52,500 nt of DNA from Neocallimastix lanati (nom. inval.) (Eukaryota > Neocallimastigomycota > Neocallimastigomycetes > Neocallimastigales > Neocallimastigaceae), in the NCBI GenBank assembly GCA_016946835.1, contig JACVTC010000007.1:1685001-1737500 (forward strand), read 5' to 3'. Below are positions 1 to 11,432 of the stretch, in pieces. The translations under genes and the position numbers were made by a program. The stretch's first letter is position 1. The number at the start of each line of letters is the position of its first letter. Below the pieces are notes generated by a model, which did not search any database, was not told where the DNA came from, and saw nothing but the letters and a program-made list of their open reading frames with translations.

Positions 1-724
1 AAATAAGAAATAAAAAATAAAAAAAAAGCAGATATTAAAGGTTATTTACTTAACATTATAGAATAATAAAGTTTATAAAAAAAATTTTTTTAATTTAAAT
101 ATAAAAATCATAATTACTAAAAAAGTATAAAGTTACACTTAAAAATAAAACAATAAAATATAATTAATATAAATAAATAAATAATAAAATAAATTATATA
201 TAAATAAGTAAAATATAAATCAATTAAAAATAAATACTTAAAATAATAAATATATATATAAATAAATATATAAAAAAAAGTTAATTGAAATAAAGAAATA
301 AAGTAATGAAATAAAGTAATTAAAACAAAGAAATAAAATAATGAAATAAAGTAATTAAAACAAAGTAAAATATAACAAAGTATTTATTTTTTATTTTTTA
401 TTTATTTTTTTATTTATTTTATTTTATTTTTATTTTATTATTTTATTTTTATTTTTTATAATTATACAAAGAATAAAAGTAATAATATTTTTTATTTTAT
501 TTTATATCATTCTATTCTATTCTATTTTTTTTTTTTATTTGAATAGAAATAGGAATTTTTAACCTATAAAAAAAATGATAAGAAATCCCCAAATTAATAT
601 TTGATTAAAAAAAAAAAAAAAAAAAAAAATTTTTTTTTTCCTTTTTTAACATATTGTAAAAATCGAAAAGCCAAAAAAAATAAAAATAAAAATAAAAATA
701 AAATAAAATAAATATGCATACGAG

Positions 725-769
<45 letters not shown>

Positions 770-1635
770 TGAAATTTTATAAAAAAAAAAAAAAAAGTAT
801 AATTAAATATTAATTAGTTAAGTAGACATGTTTTCTTTCAAGTAATATTTAATATCTTAATATTTAAAAAAAAATTAAAAAAAATATATATATATATTTA
901 TTAAATATTAAATATTATTATATTAGAGAGATAAATAGTATAAATATTAAATTTCTTTTAGTTTATATATAATTTTATAAAATATTTGTGGCTTATATAT
1001 TTAATTAAATTAATATAATTAAATATATTTAATTTATATGTAAATAGGATATATAAAAACATTTATTAATTGTACATTAATTATTTTTTTTATATATATA
1101 TTATATGAACCATTATATTAAATGGAGATGTATTTAAATGTAAAAAAATTTTATATAATTTATTTTTTATATAATATAATTTTATTTTTATTTTTATTAA
1201 AGTTTTTATATTTTTTTTAAGTTTTTGTTTTAATTTTTTTAATTTTTTTTTTTTTTTTTATTTTTTTTTTAATATATTTTATATAATAAATTTTATAGGA
1301 ATTAAAGTTTATTGGTTTAATTTTCTCAGATTTTTTTTAACCAAAAGGCAAGGCATTTATGGTACTTTTTTTTTTTTTTTTAAAAAAAATAAATAAGAAA
1401 GTACTTTACCAAAAATATTGCATAATAAAGAAACAATAAAATCATAAATAAATAATAACATTTTTTTTATTTATTTATAAATAATATTTTTAAAAAGTTT
1501 ACTATTTTAAATAATGAGAAGAAAATAATAATGTCCAAAATTTAGGATAAGAAAAAAAAGTATTTTTTTTTTATTAAATAAGTATTTTTATATTTTGTAA
1601 ATTGATTGATTGTTTATTATTATTATTTATTATTA

Positions 1636-1667
<32 letters not shown>

Positions 1668-3000
1668 TTTATTTTTTTAATTTTTTTTTATTTTAATATT
1701 GTTTTATTTGGGACAAATGAGTTTTATAAAAAAAATTTATAATTTTTGGTAAAAAATAAAAAAATTTGACTTGAAGATAACATTAAAGGAAACTTTGTAG
1801 AGAATACTTAACAGAATAATGAAGAAGAATTAAGTTAATAGATATAATTTTATATAAAATCTTATAATATATTTGGATTTATATAATCAATTTTATTATT
1901 ATTGTTTTTTTTTTTTTTTTTTTTAAATATATATTTTAGATTTATAACTTATAAATATAAAAGTGATGAATAATAATAGAAATAAAAATTACAGGCTGTG
2001 GTTGTGATTGTGGCAATTGATGTGGAAGAAAGAAGAAGAGGATAATAACATTGAGATTTTCAAAATATCAAATAAATATATATATATATATATTTAAAAA
2101 TAAAATAATTATAATTATTATTATTATTTTTTAATCCATTTAAAAAACTAAATAAATAAATTATAATCAAGTTTAAAAGTAAATAAAAAATATGATACTT
2201 TTTAAAAATAAAATAAAATAAAATAAAAATAAAATAAAATTAAATAAAGTGAAATAAAATTATATATAAAATAATAATAAATAATAATTATAATAAAAGG
2301 AGGACTATACTGAATAATACTTATATTATTATTTTATTTTATTTTATCTTTATTTCACTTAATTTATGTATTATTCAGTATGTCTTTTTATTATAATTAT
2401 TATTACTTTTTTTTTTTTTAATCAATAAAACATCACAGTATATATGCAATTATTGCAATAGTTTATATCAAATTATAAATATAAAAAATCACGTGAATTT
2501 AATATTGATATGTGGGACTTTTATGTGCAATAATTTATAAGCAGTTTTTTTTTAATAATGGTTGTTTAGTAAAATTTATTAATAAAATTATAATATTCGT
2601 ACAATTAAAATAATAATTCTAATTCCAAAAATTTTACAAAAGAGTCTTCTATTTCTAATATAAATAATTTTATCTTTATAAGAAATAGGTAATATTAATT
2701 ATATATTCTAATTTATAATTAAAGAATTATAATTATTATAATCATAATAATACATATTGAAATAAAATAAAATAAAATAAAATATTTATCAAAAAGATAT
2801 AAATATTTTTTTTATTATTTTGTTTACTAAAAAGACTGAATAATTAATATTAATCTATTCAAAATAAATAACTAAATAATAATAAATAATTAAATAATAA
2901 TAATAATAAATAATTAAATAGAAATAATAAATAATTATATAAATAGCTGATATATATATATAAATTAAATACTTTCTTATAAAATACTTTATATTTAATT
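1..3000. other. AT-rich intergenic DNA, no gene seen
   Basis: Almost entirely A/T with homopolymers (for example a poly(A) run at about 727-767), TTTA/AAAT and TAA microsatellite patches and no extended coding pattern on either strand. A slightly more complex patch at about 1993-2045 reads Gly-Cys-Gly-Cys-Asp-Cys-Gly-Asn before a stop, and another at 2490-2535 reads a short open stretch ending in WDFYVQ. Both are too short to call. Confidence 0.7.
2282..2403. repeat. Imperfect inverted repeat (hairpin or MITE-like)
   Basis: The left arm (about 2282-2320) and right arm (about 2368-2403) are reverse complements over about 36 nt apart from a small bulge. The arm ends are ACTGAATAATAC and GTATTATTCAGT. 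The 47-nt loop is TTTTA-rich and holds TTTATTTCACTTA, which is complementary to a segment left of the arm (about 2243-2256), so the fold could be larger. It may be a small palindromic element or chance pairing favoured by AT content. The non-repetitive arm core makes pure chance less likely. Confidence 0.5.
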
Positions 3001-3014
3001 TTTTTTTTTTTTTT

Positions 3015-3339
3015 ACTTCTGGTGTGTATCGTCCTTATTTTCAGCCCCCTTTCCTCAAGGCATGGGGAATGTTGAGGTAGTTACAAACAACCCTTCCTTA
3101 TGCTTTTGAATAGGCTGATATTGTCCCTGCTGGACTGCCTTTACTGAATATTCAGCATTGGCGCACTAATATGCATAATATTGCTGAGAATTTTCAAGTA
3201 TACTTTTTCTTGGTGTGCCTCTCCAGTATCTAACTTTTCTTTGAAACGAGGTCGATATAACCTAACCCATTTTGATATATTTACAAGCTCGATTAGAGGT
3301 TTTACTATAGTTATAATTTTAAATAACTTAAAACTATTT
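3015..3339 (-). pseudogene. Decayed minus-strand coding relic (mobile-element type suspected)
   Basis: A compositionally distinct island of higher GC within AT-rich DNA. On the minus strand an open frame of about 60 codons (about 3339 down to 3149) has a protein-like composition, with segments such as WVRLYRPRFKEKL and EAHQEKVYLKIL. It ends at a stop, but shifting one frame continues with EYSVKAVQQGQYQPIQKHKE and LFVTTSTFPMP before another stop. At least one frameshift and one nonsense change are implied. I do not recognise the family. A gag-like retroelement protein or a dead host gene are both possible. A short plus-strand frame over the same segment is a shadow. Confidence 0.45.
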
Positions 3340-3559
3340 TACAAATATACTAATTCTAATATATTTTAATCCTAATCTAAAAATATAGGTTATGATAGAT
3401 ATATTAGATGATATTATAACAGCAATATTTATAATAAACCTTTGGAGTATTATATCCAATAGTATATTTATTTAAATAATATTATTAAGAATATAAGATT
3501 TATAATAAAGAATTATATATATTATTCTTAATCTTCAAAGTAATATAGACTATAATTTT

Positions 3560-4050
3560 AATATGTATATACTATAATACAAATTTTCTATTAAGTATTT
3601 TTTTCTTATATATATATTTATATTAAAAACTTTTATGCAATATAACAAAAAATTTTCTATAAAAATGTGTAACAAAAATAATATTTAATATTTTTATTAT
3701 TAATTTTTATATCTATATCATAAAATTTTATAAATATTATAAAACAAATTTTCTATTAAATATTTAAATATTTATATTTTCATTAATAACTTTTGTATTA
3801 TATAAGAGAAGTTTTCTATAAAAAATGTATAATAAAAATAATATTTAATATTTTTATTATTAATTTTTATATCTATATCATAAAATTTTATAAATATTAT
3901 AAAACAAATTTTCTATTAAATATTTAAATATTTATATTTTCATTAATAACTTTTGTATTATATAAGAGAAGTTTTCTATAAAAAATGTATAATAAAAATA
4001 ATATTTAATAATATTATTACTAACTTTTATATGTATATCATTAATTTTAT
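3560..4050. repeat. 160-bp tandem satellite, about three units
   Basis: A 160-nt unit repeats head to tail. The marker ATCTATATCA sits at 3711 and again at 3871, and the sequences at about 3677-3836 and 3837-3996 are almost identical. A more divergent unit lies before them (about 3560-3676), and a partial divergent unit follows to about 4050. Higher identity between the two central units than to the flanks suggests recent local duplication within an older array. Confidence 0.85.
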
Positions 4051-6620
4051 GAATACTATATAGTTAATAAACTTAAGGTTAAATATATATAAAAAAAATT
4101 TCTAAAGCTTTTATTTAAAGACTTTATTTATAAAAAAAATACAAAAAAATATATATATATTTCCAAAACTTTTTTTTAAAGAACATTTTATTTATAAATT
4201 ATATTTTATTTGAAGATCTTATAAAACTTTTAATCTTAATTTTTATATTAATATAAAAATCATTATTATTAATATTATTATTTTTTATTTTTTTATATTT
4301 TTAAGAATATTTATAGAATATTTTTTTTATATTTTAAGATATATAAACCTTTTTAATTTTTTTTTTTTTTTTTTATTTTATTTTAAATACTTCTTATATA
4401 TTTCAAGTATACTTCATTATTATTATTTTTTTTTTAAATATTTTTTTTTAATTAAAATAGATATAAAAAGAATATAAATTAAAAAAAAATTCATTAACCC
4501 TAATTTGAAATTTTTTTATTTATTTATTTATAAAAAAATTTAAGACGCCACATCTTCCGAAATGTAACTTTCCGAAAATGCGAACACTCTCCATATAAAT
4601 CTTTTTAATTCTGAAGTTATTTATTTATTTTAAATATACATTCATTTACTTTTATTTAATAATTTATTTAATATATATATATTTTTTTTAATTATTAATG
4701 ATTAAAAATTTTTAAAACAATTTTAATTGGCTCAATGTTAAATAAAATGTAAAAATAATATTTTTTCTTCTTTATATTTTATAAAATTTCAAATAAAATT
4801 TTTTTTTTAATATATATTTTCTTAATTTTTATATTAAATTTAATTTTGTATAATAATATTTTAATATTTTATTTTTTTAATATTTTATTTTTTTAATATT
4901 TTAATATTTAATTTTTTTTAATTTAATTTAATTTATTTTAATTTTTTTTTTTTAAATTATTTAAAATTTTTTTTGTATTCAAATTTGCCTAAAAAATATT
5001 GAAAAGCTTTAATAGCAATAAAATTTGTTAATAAGTTACCAATAAAATAAATTAAACTAGCTTTGATATATTTAAAAATTTTTTTTTTTTTTTTTTGAAA
5101 TTTTCTGAGATAAAAATATATAAATAAAAAAAAAAAAAAAGAGAAATAGATATAATTCAGTAATTCAGTATTGAAAATTAAAAAGAAATTCATAAATCAT
5201 TATTAATAGATAATAATGAATACAATTCAAGAAGAAATAAAAAGAAATGAAAAGAAAGGATTAGTAATTAATAAATAATAGATAATAGATAGGCTTTTAA
5301 TAGTCAATTAAAATTAATAATAAATAAATCATAGATAAAATAATAAATAATAAATAATAGATAAAAAAATTCATAAGAGATGAAAGAATTAGTAAGAGAT
5401 AAAAGAATTAATAATAGATAAATAATTTATTATTTATTTTTAATAATTAAAAAAAATTTTTTTTCTATCAATGGATGGTTTAAAAATCAGCTAATTTAAA
5501 ACTATTATTATTACATATTAAATATTTATTATTTACTTATTAAATATTAATATTATTTATTATTTATTTTTTTTTATTTATTTTATTATTAATATTATTT
5601 ATTATTTATTAAGTATTTGTCAATTTTTTTTTGTTATTGTGAACTTTTTAATTTATTTATTTAATATTATTAATTATATTTAAAAGGAAAAAAAAAATTT
5701 TTTTCCCACTTTCATATTAAAATTAAGGGATAGCAATAAAAATATTGCCTTTTTTTTTTTTTTTTTTTTTTTTATTTTATTTTATATTTTATTTTATTTT
5801 ATATTTTATTTTATTTTATTTTTTATTTTATTTTATACTTTATTTTATATTTTATATTATATATTTTATATTATATAAATAAATAGATAGATATAAATTT
5901 AAATAAAATATTTTTCATTTTATTATATATCTATACATCTATATATATCTATTTATTTTTACATTTATTTTTATTAATTTTTTTCAAAATGATCTAAAAA
6001 TGAGTTAAAATGCTGATTTATATATAATAAATGAAGCAAATAATAAAATGAAAATTATTTTATTTTAATTCGAATTTTTAATTCATGATTAATCAAAACA
6101 TTCATTCATTCATTGGAATCATTTTCAAATAAGTATTCAGTAATTATTGACATAAATATATAAATATAAATAAAATTATAAAGAGATAAATATAAATATA
6201 TAAATATAAAGTTTATTTATTATTTATTTAAAGTATTATAAATTTATTTATTCTATTGTACAATATTTAGAAATTTACAATTATTATTTTTTTTTATTAA
6301 GAAAAAAAAAAAAGAAATATTATTAAATGATGAATTAAGATCTTTATTTCCAATTTAAATTATATATATATATATATATATTATACATTTAACTCCTCAT
6401 TGAAAGATAAAAACAAACTATAATTTTTTAAGTTTTATTTTATTTTTACTGTCCTTTTTTTTTTTATTTTTTATTTTTATTTTTACTTTTATTTTTACTT
6501 TTATTATAAAAAAATATATTTATATTTTTTTCTTATTCATATTAAAAAAAAAAAAAAAAGATTTATTGATAAAAAAAGTATTTTTTTTCCCTCCTTTTTT
6601 TTTTATATTTATTTTTCACT
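4051..6620. other. AT-rich intergenic DNA
   Basis: Poly(T/A), TTTA and AATA microsatellites dominate. A small GC-richer patch at about 4543-4610 contains two near-identical words (CTTCCGAAATG and TTTCCGAAAATG) of unknown meaning. A 78-codon minus-strand frame at 4957-5193 translates to a hydrophobic K/F/I-rich peptide, but it is driven by A/T tracts and is not called as a gene. Confidence 0.65.
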
Positions 6621-7055
6621 TTTTATTTTATTTTATTTTATTTTATTTTATTTTATTTTATTTTATTTTATTTTATTTTATTTTATTTTATTTTATTTTA
6701 TTTTATTTTATTTTATTTTATTTTATTTTATTTTATTTTATTTTATTTTATTTTATTTTATTTTATTTTATTTTATTTTATTTTATTTTATTTTATTTTA
6801 TTTTATTTTATTTTATTTTATTTTATTTTATTTTATTTTATTTTATTTTATTTTATTTTATTTTATTTTATTTTATTTTATTTTATTTTATTTTATTTTA
6901 TTTTATTTTATTTTATTTTATTTTATTTTATTTTATTTTATTTTATTTTATTTTATTTTATTTTATTTTATTTTATTTTATTTTATTTTATTTTATTTTA
7001 TTTTATTTTATTTTATTTTATTTTATTTTATTTTATTTTATTTTATTTTATTTTA
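6621..7055. repeat. Perfect (TTTTA)87 pentanucleotide array
   Basis: 435 nt of uninterrupted TTTTA, 87 units with no mismatch. Because the unit is 5 nt, the plus strand stays open in all three frames and encodes a repeating FILFY peptide. The apparent 168-codon frame over it is an artefact of the repeat, not a gene. Confidence 0.97.
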
Positions 7056-8090
7056 TTTTTTATTCTATTTAAATTTTAATTAGTATTATATTTTTTTTAT
7101 TCAATCTGTACTTTCTTATTTAATATTCTACTATATATTTTATTTTATTCAATTTGTACTTTATATTTATATTTCTTTTATTTTATTTTATTTAAATTTT
7201 ATATTCCCTTTTACATATATACAATATTTTATTATTTATTAAAATATTTATATTGATAATTATTTATTATTTATTTTTTATTTATGTATGATCATTATCT
7301 TTTTTTCATAAATAACTAATAAATAATTAATAATTAATAATAAATAATTAAATAATAAATAATAAATAATTGAATAATAAATAAATAAATAATTGAATAA
7401 TAAATAAATAATTAAATAAATAAATAAATTTTATTAATAAATTAATTAAAAATTAAAAAAAAAAATTGATTTATTTTATTAGTTAATAGTATTTTTTATT
7501 GGTTAGTCATTAACAAAATTTTATTAGGTATAGAAAGAATTAATAAAATATAACTAAAAAAATAAAAAAAAAATTTTTTTATATTAAATTTTTTAAAATT
7601 CGGTTAAAAAAATCATGTAGCATACTACTAATAAAAATAAAAAATAATTAATACTATTTAGTAATTAATAATTAATTATTAATTAATAAAAAAATGTATA
7701 AATAGAAAGAAAATGGAGATAATTTTATTTTATTTTATTTTTTTTATTTTATCTTATTCCAATTTTATTTATTTATTAATTTTTGAGTATTATAATAGAA
7801 ATAAAAAAAAAATTCATTTGTAATTTTTTTTTTGTTATTTTATTATATTAATTAAAAACCAAAAAAAAAAAAAAAAAAAAAAAAAGAAAAAATAGATATT
7901 ATTATATAGATATAGATAAAAATAATATAAACTATATAGATAAATATAGATAAATATATATATAAATAATAAATAATAAATAAAATATAGAGGTTATTCA
8001 TTAAAACTAAAACCTAAAAAACAAAAACAAAAACAAAAACTACAATAGTAACAGTAACAAATAACAAAAACAAAAAACCTAAAACAGAAA
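7056..8090. other. Intergenic region and 5' flank of the PLP-enzyme gene
   Basis: AT-rich DNA with AATAAATA patches. The last 90 nt before the ATG at 8091 change to an A-rich, C-containing, G- and T-poor leader with repeated CAAAAA, consistent with a 5' untranslated leader. No discrete promoter element can be identified. Confidence 0.5.
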
Positions 8091-9287
8091 ATGACTAAAA
8101 AGGATAACAAGTATAAGGATTATAGTTTTACTACTCAAGCTATACATACAGGAAATGATTATGATCAAGAAACAGGAGCAGTAAGACGTCCATTACATAT
8201 GGCCAATAGTTATAAATTACCAGATGATTTATCCAAAGTTAATTATTCCTCTACGGATCTTCTTATGTATTCTCGTAACGGAAATGCTAATCAACATTGG
8301 TTAGAAGAAAAAATTGCTGCACTTCATGGAGCAGATGATGCAATTGTATTAGGTAGTGGGGTTGGAGCCCTTCATGCCTTATTTTGGACATTATTAAAGA
8401 CAGGGGATCGTGTTGTCTATCCTAAGGTAAGTTATATGGCCGTTTATCGACTTTTCCATGAATTATTTAATCGAAAATTTGGAGTAGAAACGGTTATGGT
8501 AGACATGACTGATTTAGAAGCAGTAGAAAAAGCCATCACTCCGGGAACCCGTTTAGTTCATATTGAAACCCCAGATAATCCAACCGTTGGTATTACCGAT
8601 ATAGCCGCCATAGCCGCCATAGCTCACAAACAAGGAGCAGTACTTTCCGTTGATAATACCTTTGCTTCTCCATTAAATCAAAGACCATTAGATTTAGGAG
8701 CAGATTTTGTAGTGGAAGCCCTCACCAAATTTATTAATGGTCATGGGGATGCTCAAGGAGGAGCCATTATTTCCAATGATTTAACCACCATGGATCGTAT
8801 TCGTTATGAAGCACAAGTGAACGTAGGTGCCATCATTAGTCCATTTAACGCCTGGCAAATCTTCAGAGGAGCAGTCACCTTTCCATTACGTATGGAACGT
8901 ATTAATCAAGTAAGTCAGTTGGTTGCCGAATGGTTAGAGAAGCGAGAAAATGTAACCTTTGTATCGTATCCAGGACTTCCCAGCAGCCGAGGACATGAAG
9001 TAGCGAAGAAGCAAATGAAAAATGGGTACGGAGGAGTCATCTCCTTTGGAGTGAAAGCAGATGATAAAGCCGTCGAAAGATTTTGTGCTGCATTAAAAGT
9101 AATTACCTTTGCTGTATCATTAGGTCATGATGCCAGTTTAGTATTTCCACAACCTAGTTATGATGAAAGAATTAATTTATATCCGGAAGAATTTCGACAA
9201 GGATTTATTCGTTTCAGTATTGGATTGGAAGATCCTCAAGATATTATTAATGATTTAGATCAAGCTTTAAAATCCATTGGACTTTAA
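8091..9287 (+). CDS. Trans-sulfuration family PLP enzyme (cystathionine/methionine gamma-lyase or gamma-synthase type)
   Basis: A 398-residue, single-exon protein of normal length for the Cys/Met metabolism PLP family (fold type I). Visible hallmarks are Y60-S-R62, expected to bind PLP phosphate from the partner subunit; the glycine-rich GSGVGA at 88-93; Y115 stacking on the cofactor; D188 in SVDNTFASP, for the pyridine nitrogen; and K213 in LTKFINGHGD as the Schiff-base lysine. The C-terminal SLG and FSIGLEDPQDII segments also fit. The residue equivalent to the methionine gamma-lyase cysteine appears to be Ala117, so cystathionine or other sulfur-amino-acid chemistry is as likely as methanethiol production. 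The substrate cannot be fixed from sequence. The ORF is intronless, richer in G/C than its surroundings, and uses GGA and GCC codons unlike the FNT and Tom20-SET genes. This suggests acquisition from bacteria, a common route in gut fungi. Likely cytosolic: no targeting peptide is obvious. Confidence 0.9.
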   Translation: MTKKDNKYKDYSFTTQAIHTGNDYDQETGAVRRPLHMANSYKLPDDLSKVNYSSTDLLMYSRNGNANQHWLEEKIAALHGADDAIVLGSGVGALHALFWTLLKTGDRVVYPKVSYMAVYRLFHELFNRKFGVETVMVDMTDLEAVEKAITPGTRLVHIETPDNPTVGITDIAAIAAIAHKQGAVLSVDNTFASPLNQRPLDLGADFVVEALTKFINGHGDAQGGAIISNDLTTMDRIRYEAQVNVGAIISPFNAWQIFRGAVTFPLRMERINQVSQLVAEWLEKRENVTFVSYPGLPSSRGHEVAKKQMKNGYGGVISFGVKADDKAVERFCAALKVITFAVSLGHDASLVFPQPSYDERINLYPEEFRQGFIRFSIGLEDPQDIINDLDQALKSIGL

Positions 9288-9737
9288 AGAATAAAAAAAA
9301 AAAAAAAAAGAAAAAAAGAATAAAAAAAAAAATTATTTTTCTTTTTAGTTAAAGAAATGAAAATAGAATTGCTTTAAACTTAAAGTATTAAAGTATATAC
9401 ATATATATACTCATTAGAATAATAATAATAGAGATAAACGATAAAACAATAATATTAATAAAAAATAAAAAAATAAAAAAATAAAAAAAAATAAAAAAAA
9501 ATAAAAAAAAATAATAATACAAAATAATAATATAAAATAATATAAAATAAAGTAAAATTTTTAATTTTTGATAAAATTTAACCCTAAAGAAAAATCTATT
9601 TATATCTATAAAAAAAAAAAAAAAAAATAAAAAAAAAAAAAAAATAAAAAAAATAAAAATAAAATAAATAAAATAAGATAATATTACAAAAAAAAATAAT
9701 AATAAAGGATAAAATAATAAGGATAATATCCGATATA

Positions 9738-9838
9738 GAATCTTGGAGATATAGGTTGGTTGGTTGGTTGGTGTAAAAATAAAATGAATGAGTATATTTG
9801 AAATATCTCTTTTTTTTTTAATTTATTATTTTAATTTA
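9738..9838. repeat. Flanking direct repeat, copy 1
   Basis: Begins GAATCTTGGAGATATAGG, followed by a GGTT tandem and AAAATGAATGAGTATATTT, and ends in an AT-rich tail. It matches copy 2 at 10681 almost base for base except for two extra GGTT units and single-base differences. It borders the left side of the retroelement relic. Confidence 0.85.
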
Positions 9839-10519
9839 TTTCGAAAATAGTCTCCAAAAAAGAATTTCGGAATATGGACTTAAAAATAATTTTATTAGGC
9901 CAGAGCAATTTGGATTTCGTAATAAAGAAGAATGTATTAGTTTATTTATTTCGATTCGAGAAATTTGTCAAAGGCGTAAAAAAATGATAGTAAAGAAACT
10001 TACCTTGCTTTTCTAGATTTTTAAAAAAGGCATATGATTCTGTTCCAATAGGTAACATTTTATATAAATTAGATGCTTTAGGTATTAGAGGTAAATGTTA
10101 TCAATATCTATAAAAAAAAATCTATATTTGACTTCCCTTCCAAAGCCAGTGTTAAAATTGGATGATCTATTTAAGTTGCCAGATGAAATCAGGTCCTTAT
10201 TCTGATATTCCTTGCTTGTTGGTTACTGCAGGCACTTCTTCAATCGATTATACCTATGGCTATTGGCCAGCAATGGACTTTGTTCAATAGATTCGTACTA
10301 CTACTACTACCACTACTATCAAGAGCGTCAATATTAAAGAAACAGTAAGACAATGAAGATCATAATTTTGTATCTTAAAATTATGATTAACATTGTGAAG
10401 TCAAAATTAATTATTATACTTCAGTATAATAATGTCCTTGTTGAAGTCTTACAGATATTAATTAAATGAAACTAGAATGTTTTATACCATTATTTTATTT
10501 TATTTTATTCTTATTTTGT

Positions 10520-10562
<43 letters not shown>

Positions 10563-10641
10563 TTTATTTTTTTATTTTTTTTTTTTATTATATATATTTT
10601 ATCAAACATTTAATTAATAAAGATGAAGCAAGTTTGCTGCC

Positions 10642-10680
<39 letters not shown>
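9839..10680 (+). mobile_element. 5'-truncated non-LTR retrotransposon (LINE) relic with RT fragment
   Basis: An open stretch from 9861 to the stop at 10014 includes RPEQFGFRNKEECISLF, the typical sequence before RT motif A. After frameshifts around 10000-10030 the reading continues as LAFLDF, then KAYDSVP (RT motif A, with one catalytic Asp) and GNILYKLDALGIRGKCYQYL to about 10110. This is the reverse-transcriptase core of a LINE. The motif with the second and third catalytic Asp residues is not found, and several indels and stops make it dead. From 10180 to 10290 a different open piece (including SSIDYTYGYWPAMDF) is not recognised and may be unrelated sequence carried along. A poly(T) run (about 10519-10561) precedes a poly(A) tract (about 10645-10680) that directly abuts the right-hand copy of the flanking repeat, as expected for a retrotransposed 3' end. 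Confidence 0.75.
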
Positions 10681-10682
<2 letters not shown>

Positions 10683-10770
10683 ATCTTGGAGATATAGGTT
10701 GGTTGGTATAAAAATAAAATGAATGAGTATATTTAAATATCTCTTATTTTTTAATTTATTATTTTATTTT
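10681..10770. repeat. Flanking direct repeat, copy 2
   Basis: Starts exactly after the poly(A) tract with GAATCTTGGAGATATAGG and carries the same AAAATGAATGAGTATATTT and ATATCTCTT words as copy 1. It is best read as an unusually long target-site duplication of the LINE insertion. A local segmental duplication is the alternative. Confidence 0.8.
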
Positions 10771-10962
10771 AATTTTTATTTTATTTTTTATTTTATTATA
10801 TATATATACATATAAAAGAAAAGAATGATAATATTATCATATTGTTATATTATTATATCATCATATTAAATAGATATGTTAAAAAGTTTTTTTTTTTTTT
10901 GAAATAGTTTAAACTTTTTATAATTTATTGATTTAATTAACTCTAAAATTATAATTAAAATA

Positions 10963-11001
<39 letters not shown>

Positions 11002-11031
11002 ATTTGTAATTTTTTTATATGAAGATGAAAA

Positions 11032-11196
<165 letters not shown>

Positions 11197-11432
11197 TAAA
11201 TATATAATAGATATACTAATTATTACACCTATAAAAAATATTAAAAGAGAAATAATTTATAATAGTTATATGCCTATTAAATACATCATCATCATCATTA
11301 TTATTATTATAAATAAATAAATATAAATAACTATTGAAAAATTAAATTTGAAGCTTAGCAAAGTAGTCGTTCCATTATACTATCTATAGAAGTAATCATT
11401 ATAATTATAAATAATAAATAATAAATAATCAT

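Noticed and set aside
1993-2045. Cys-Gly-rich short reading (GCGCDCGN), reminiscent of a metallothionein
   Set aside because: Interrupted by a stop after eight residues, with no start and no continuation.
4957-5193. 78-codon minus-strand hydrophobic frame
   Set aside because: Rich in Lys and Phe from A/T tracts and not part of a larger structure. The segment NLLTNFIAIKAF looks protein-like but is too little to call.
6566-7072. 168-codon plus-strand frame of repeating FILFY
   Set aside because: It is produced entirely by the TTTTA array; a 5-nt unit without stops is open in every plus frame.
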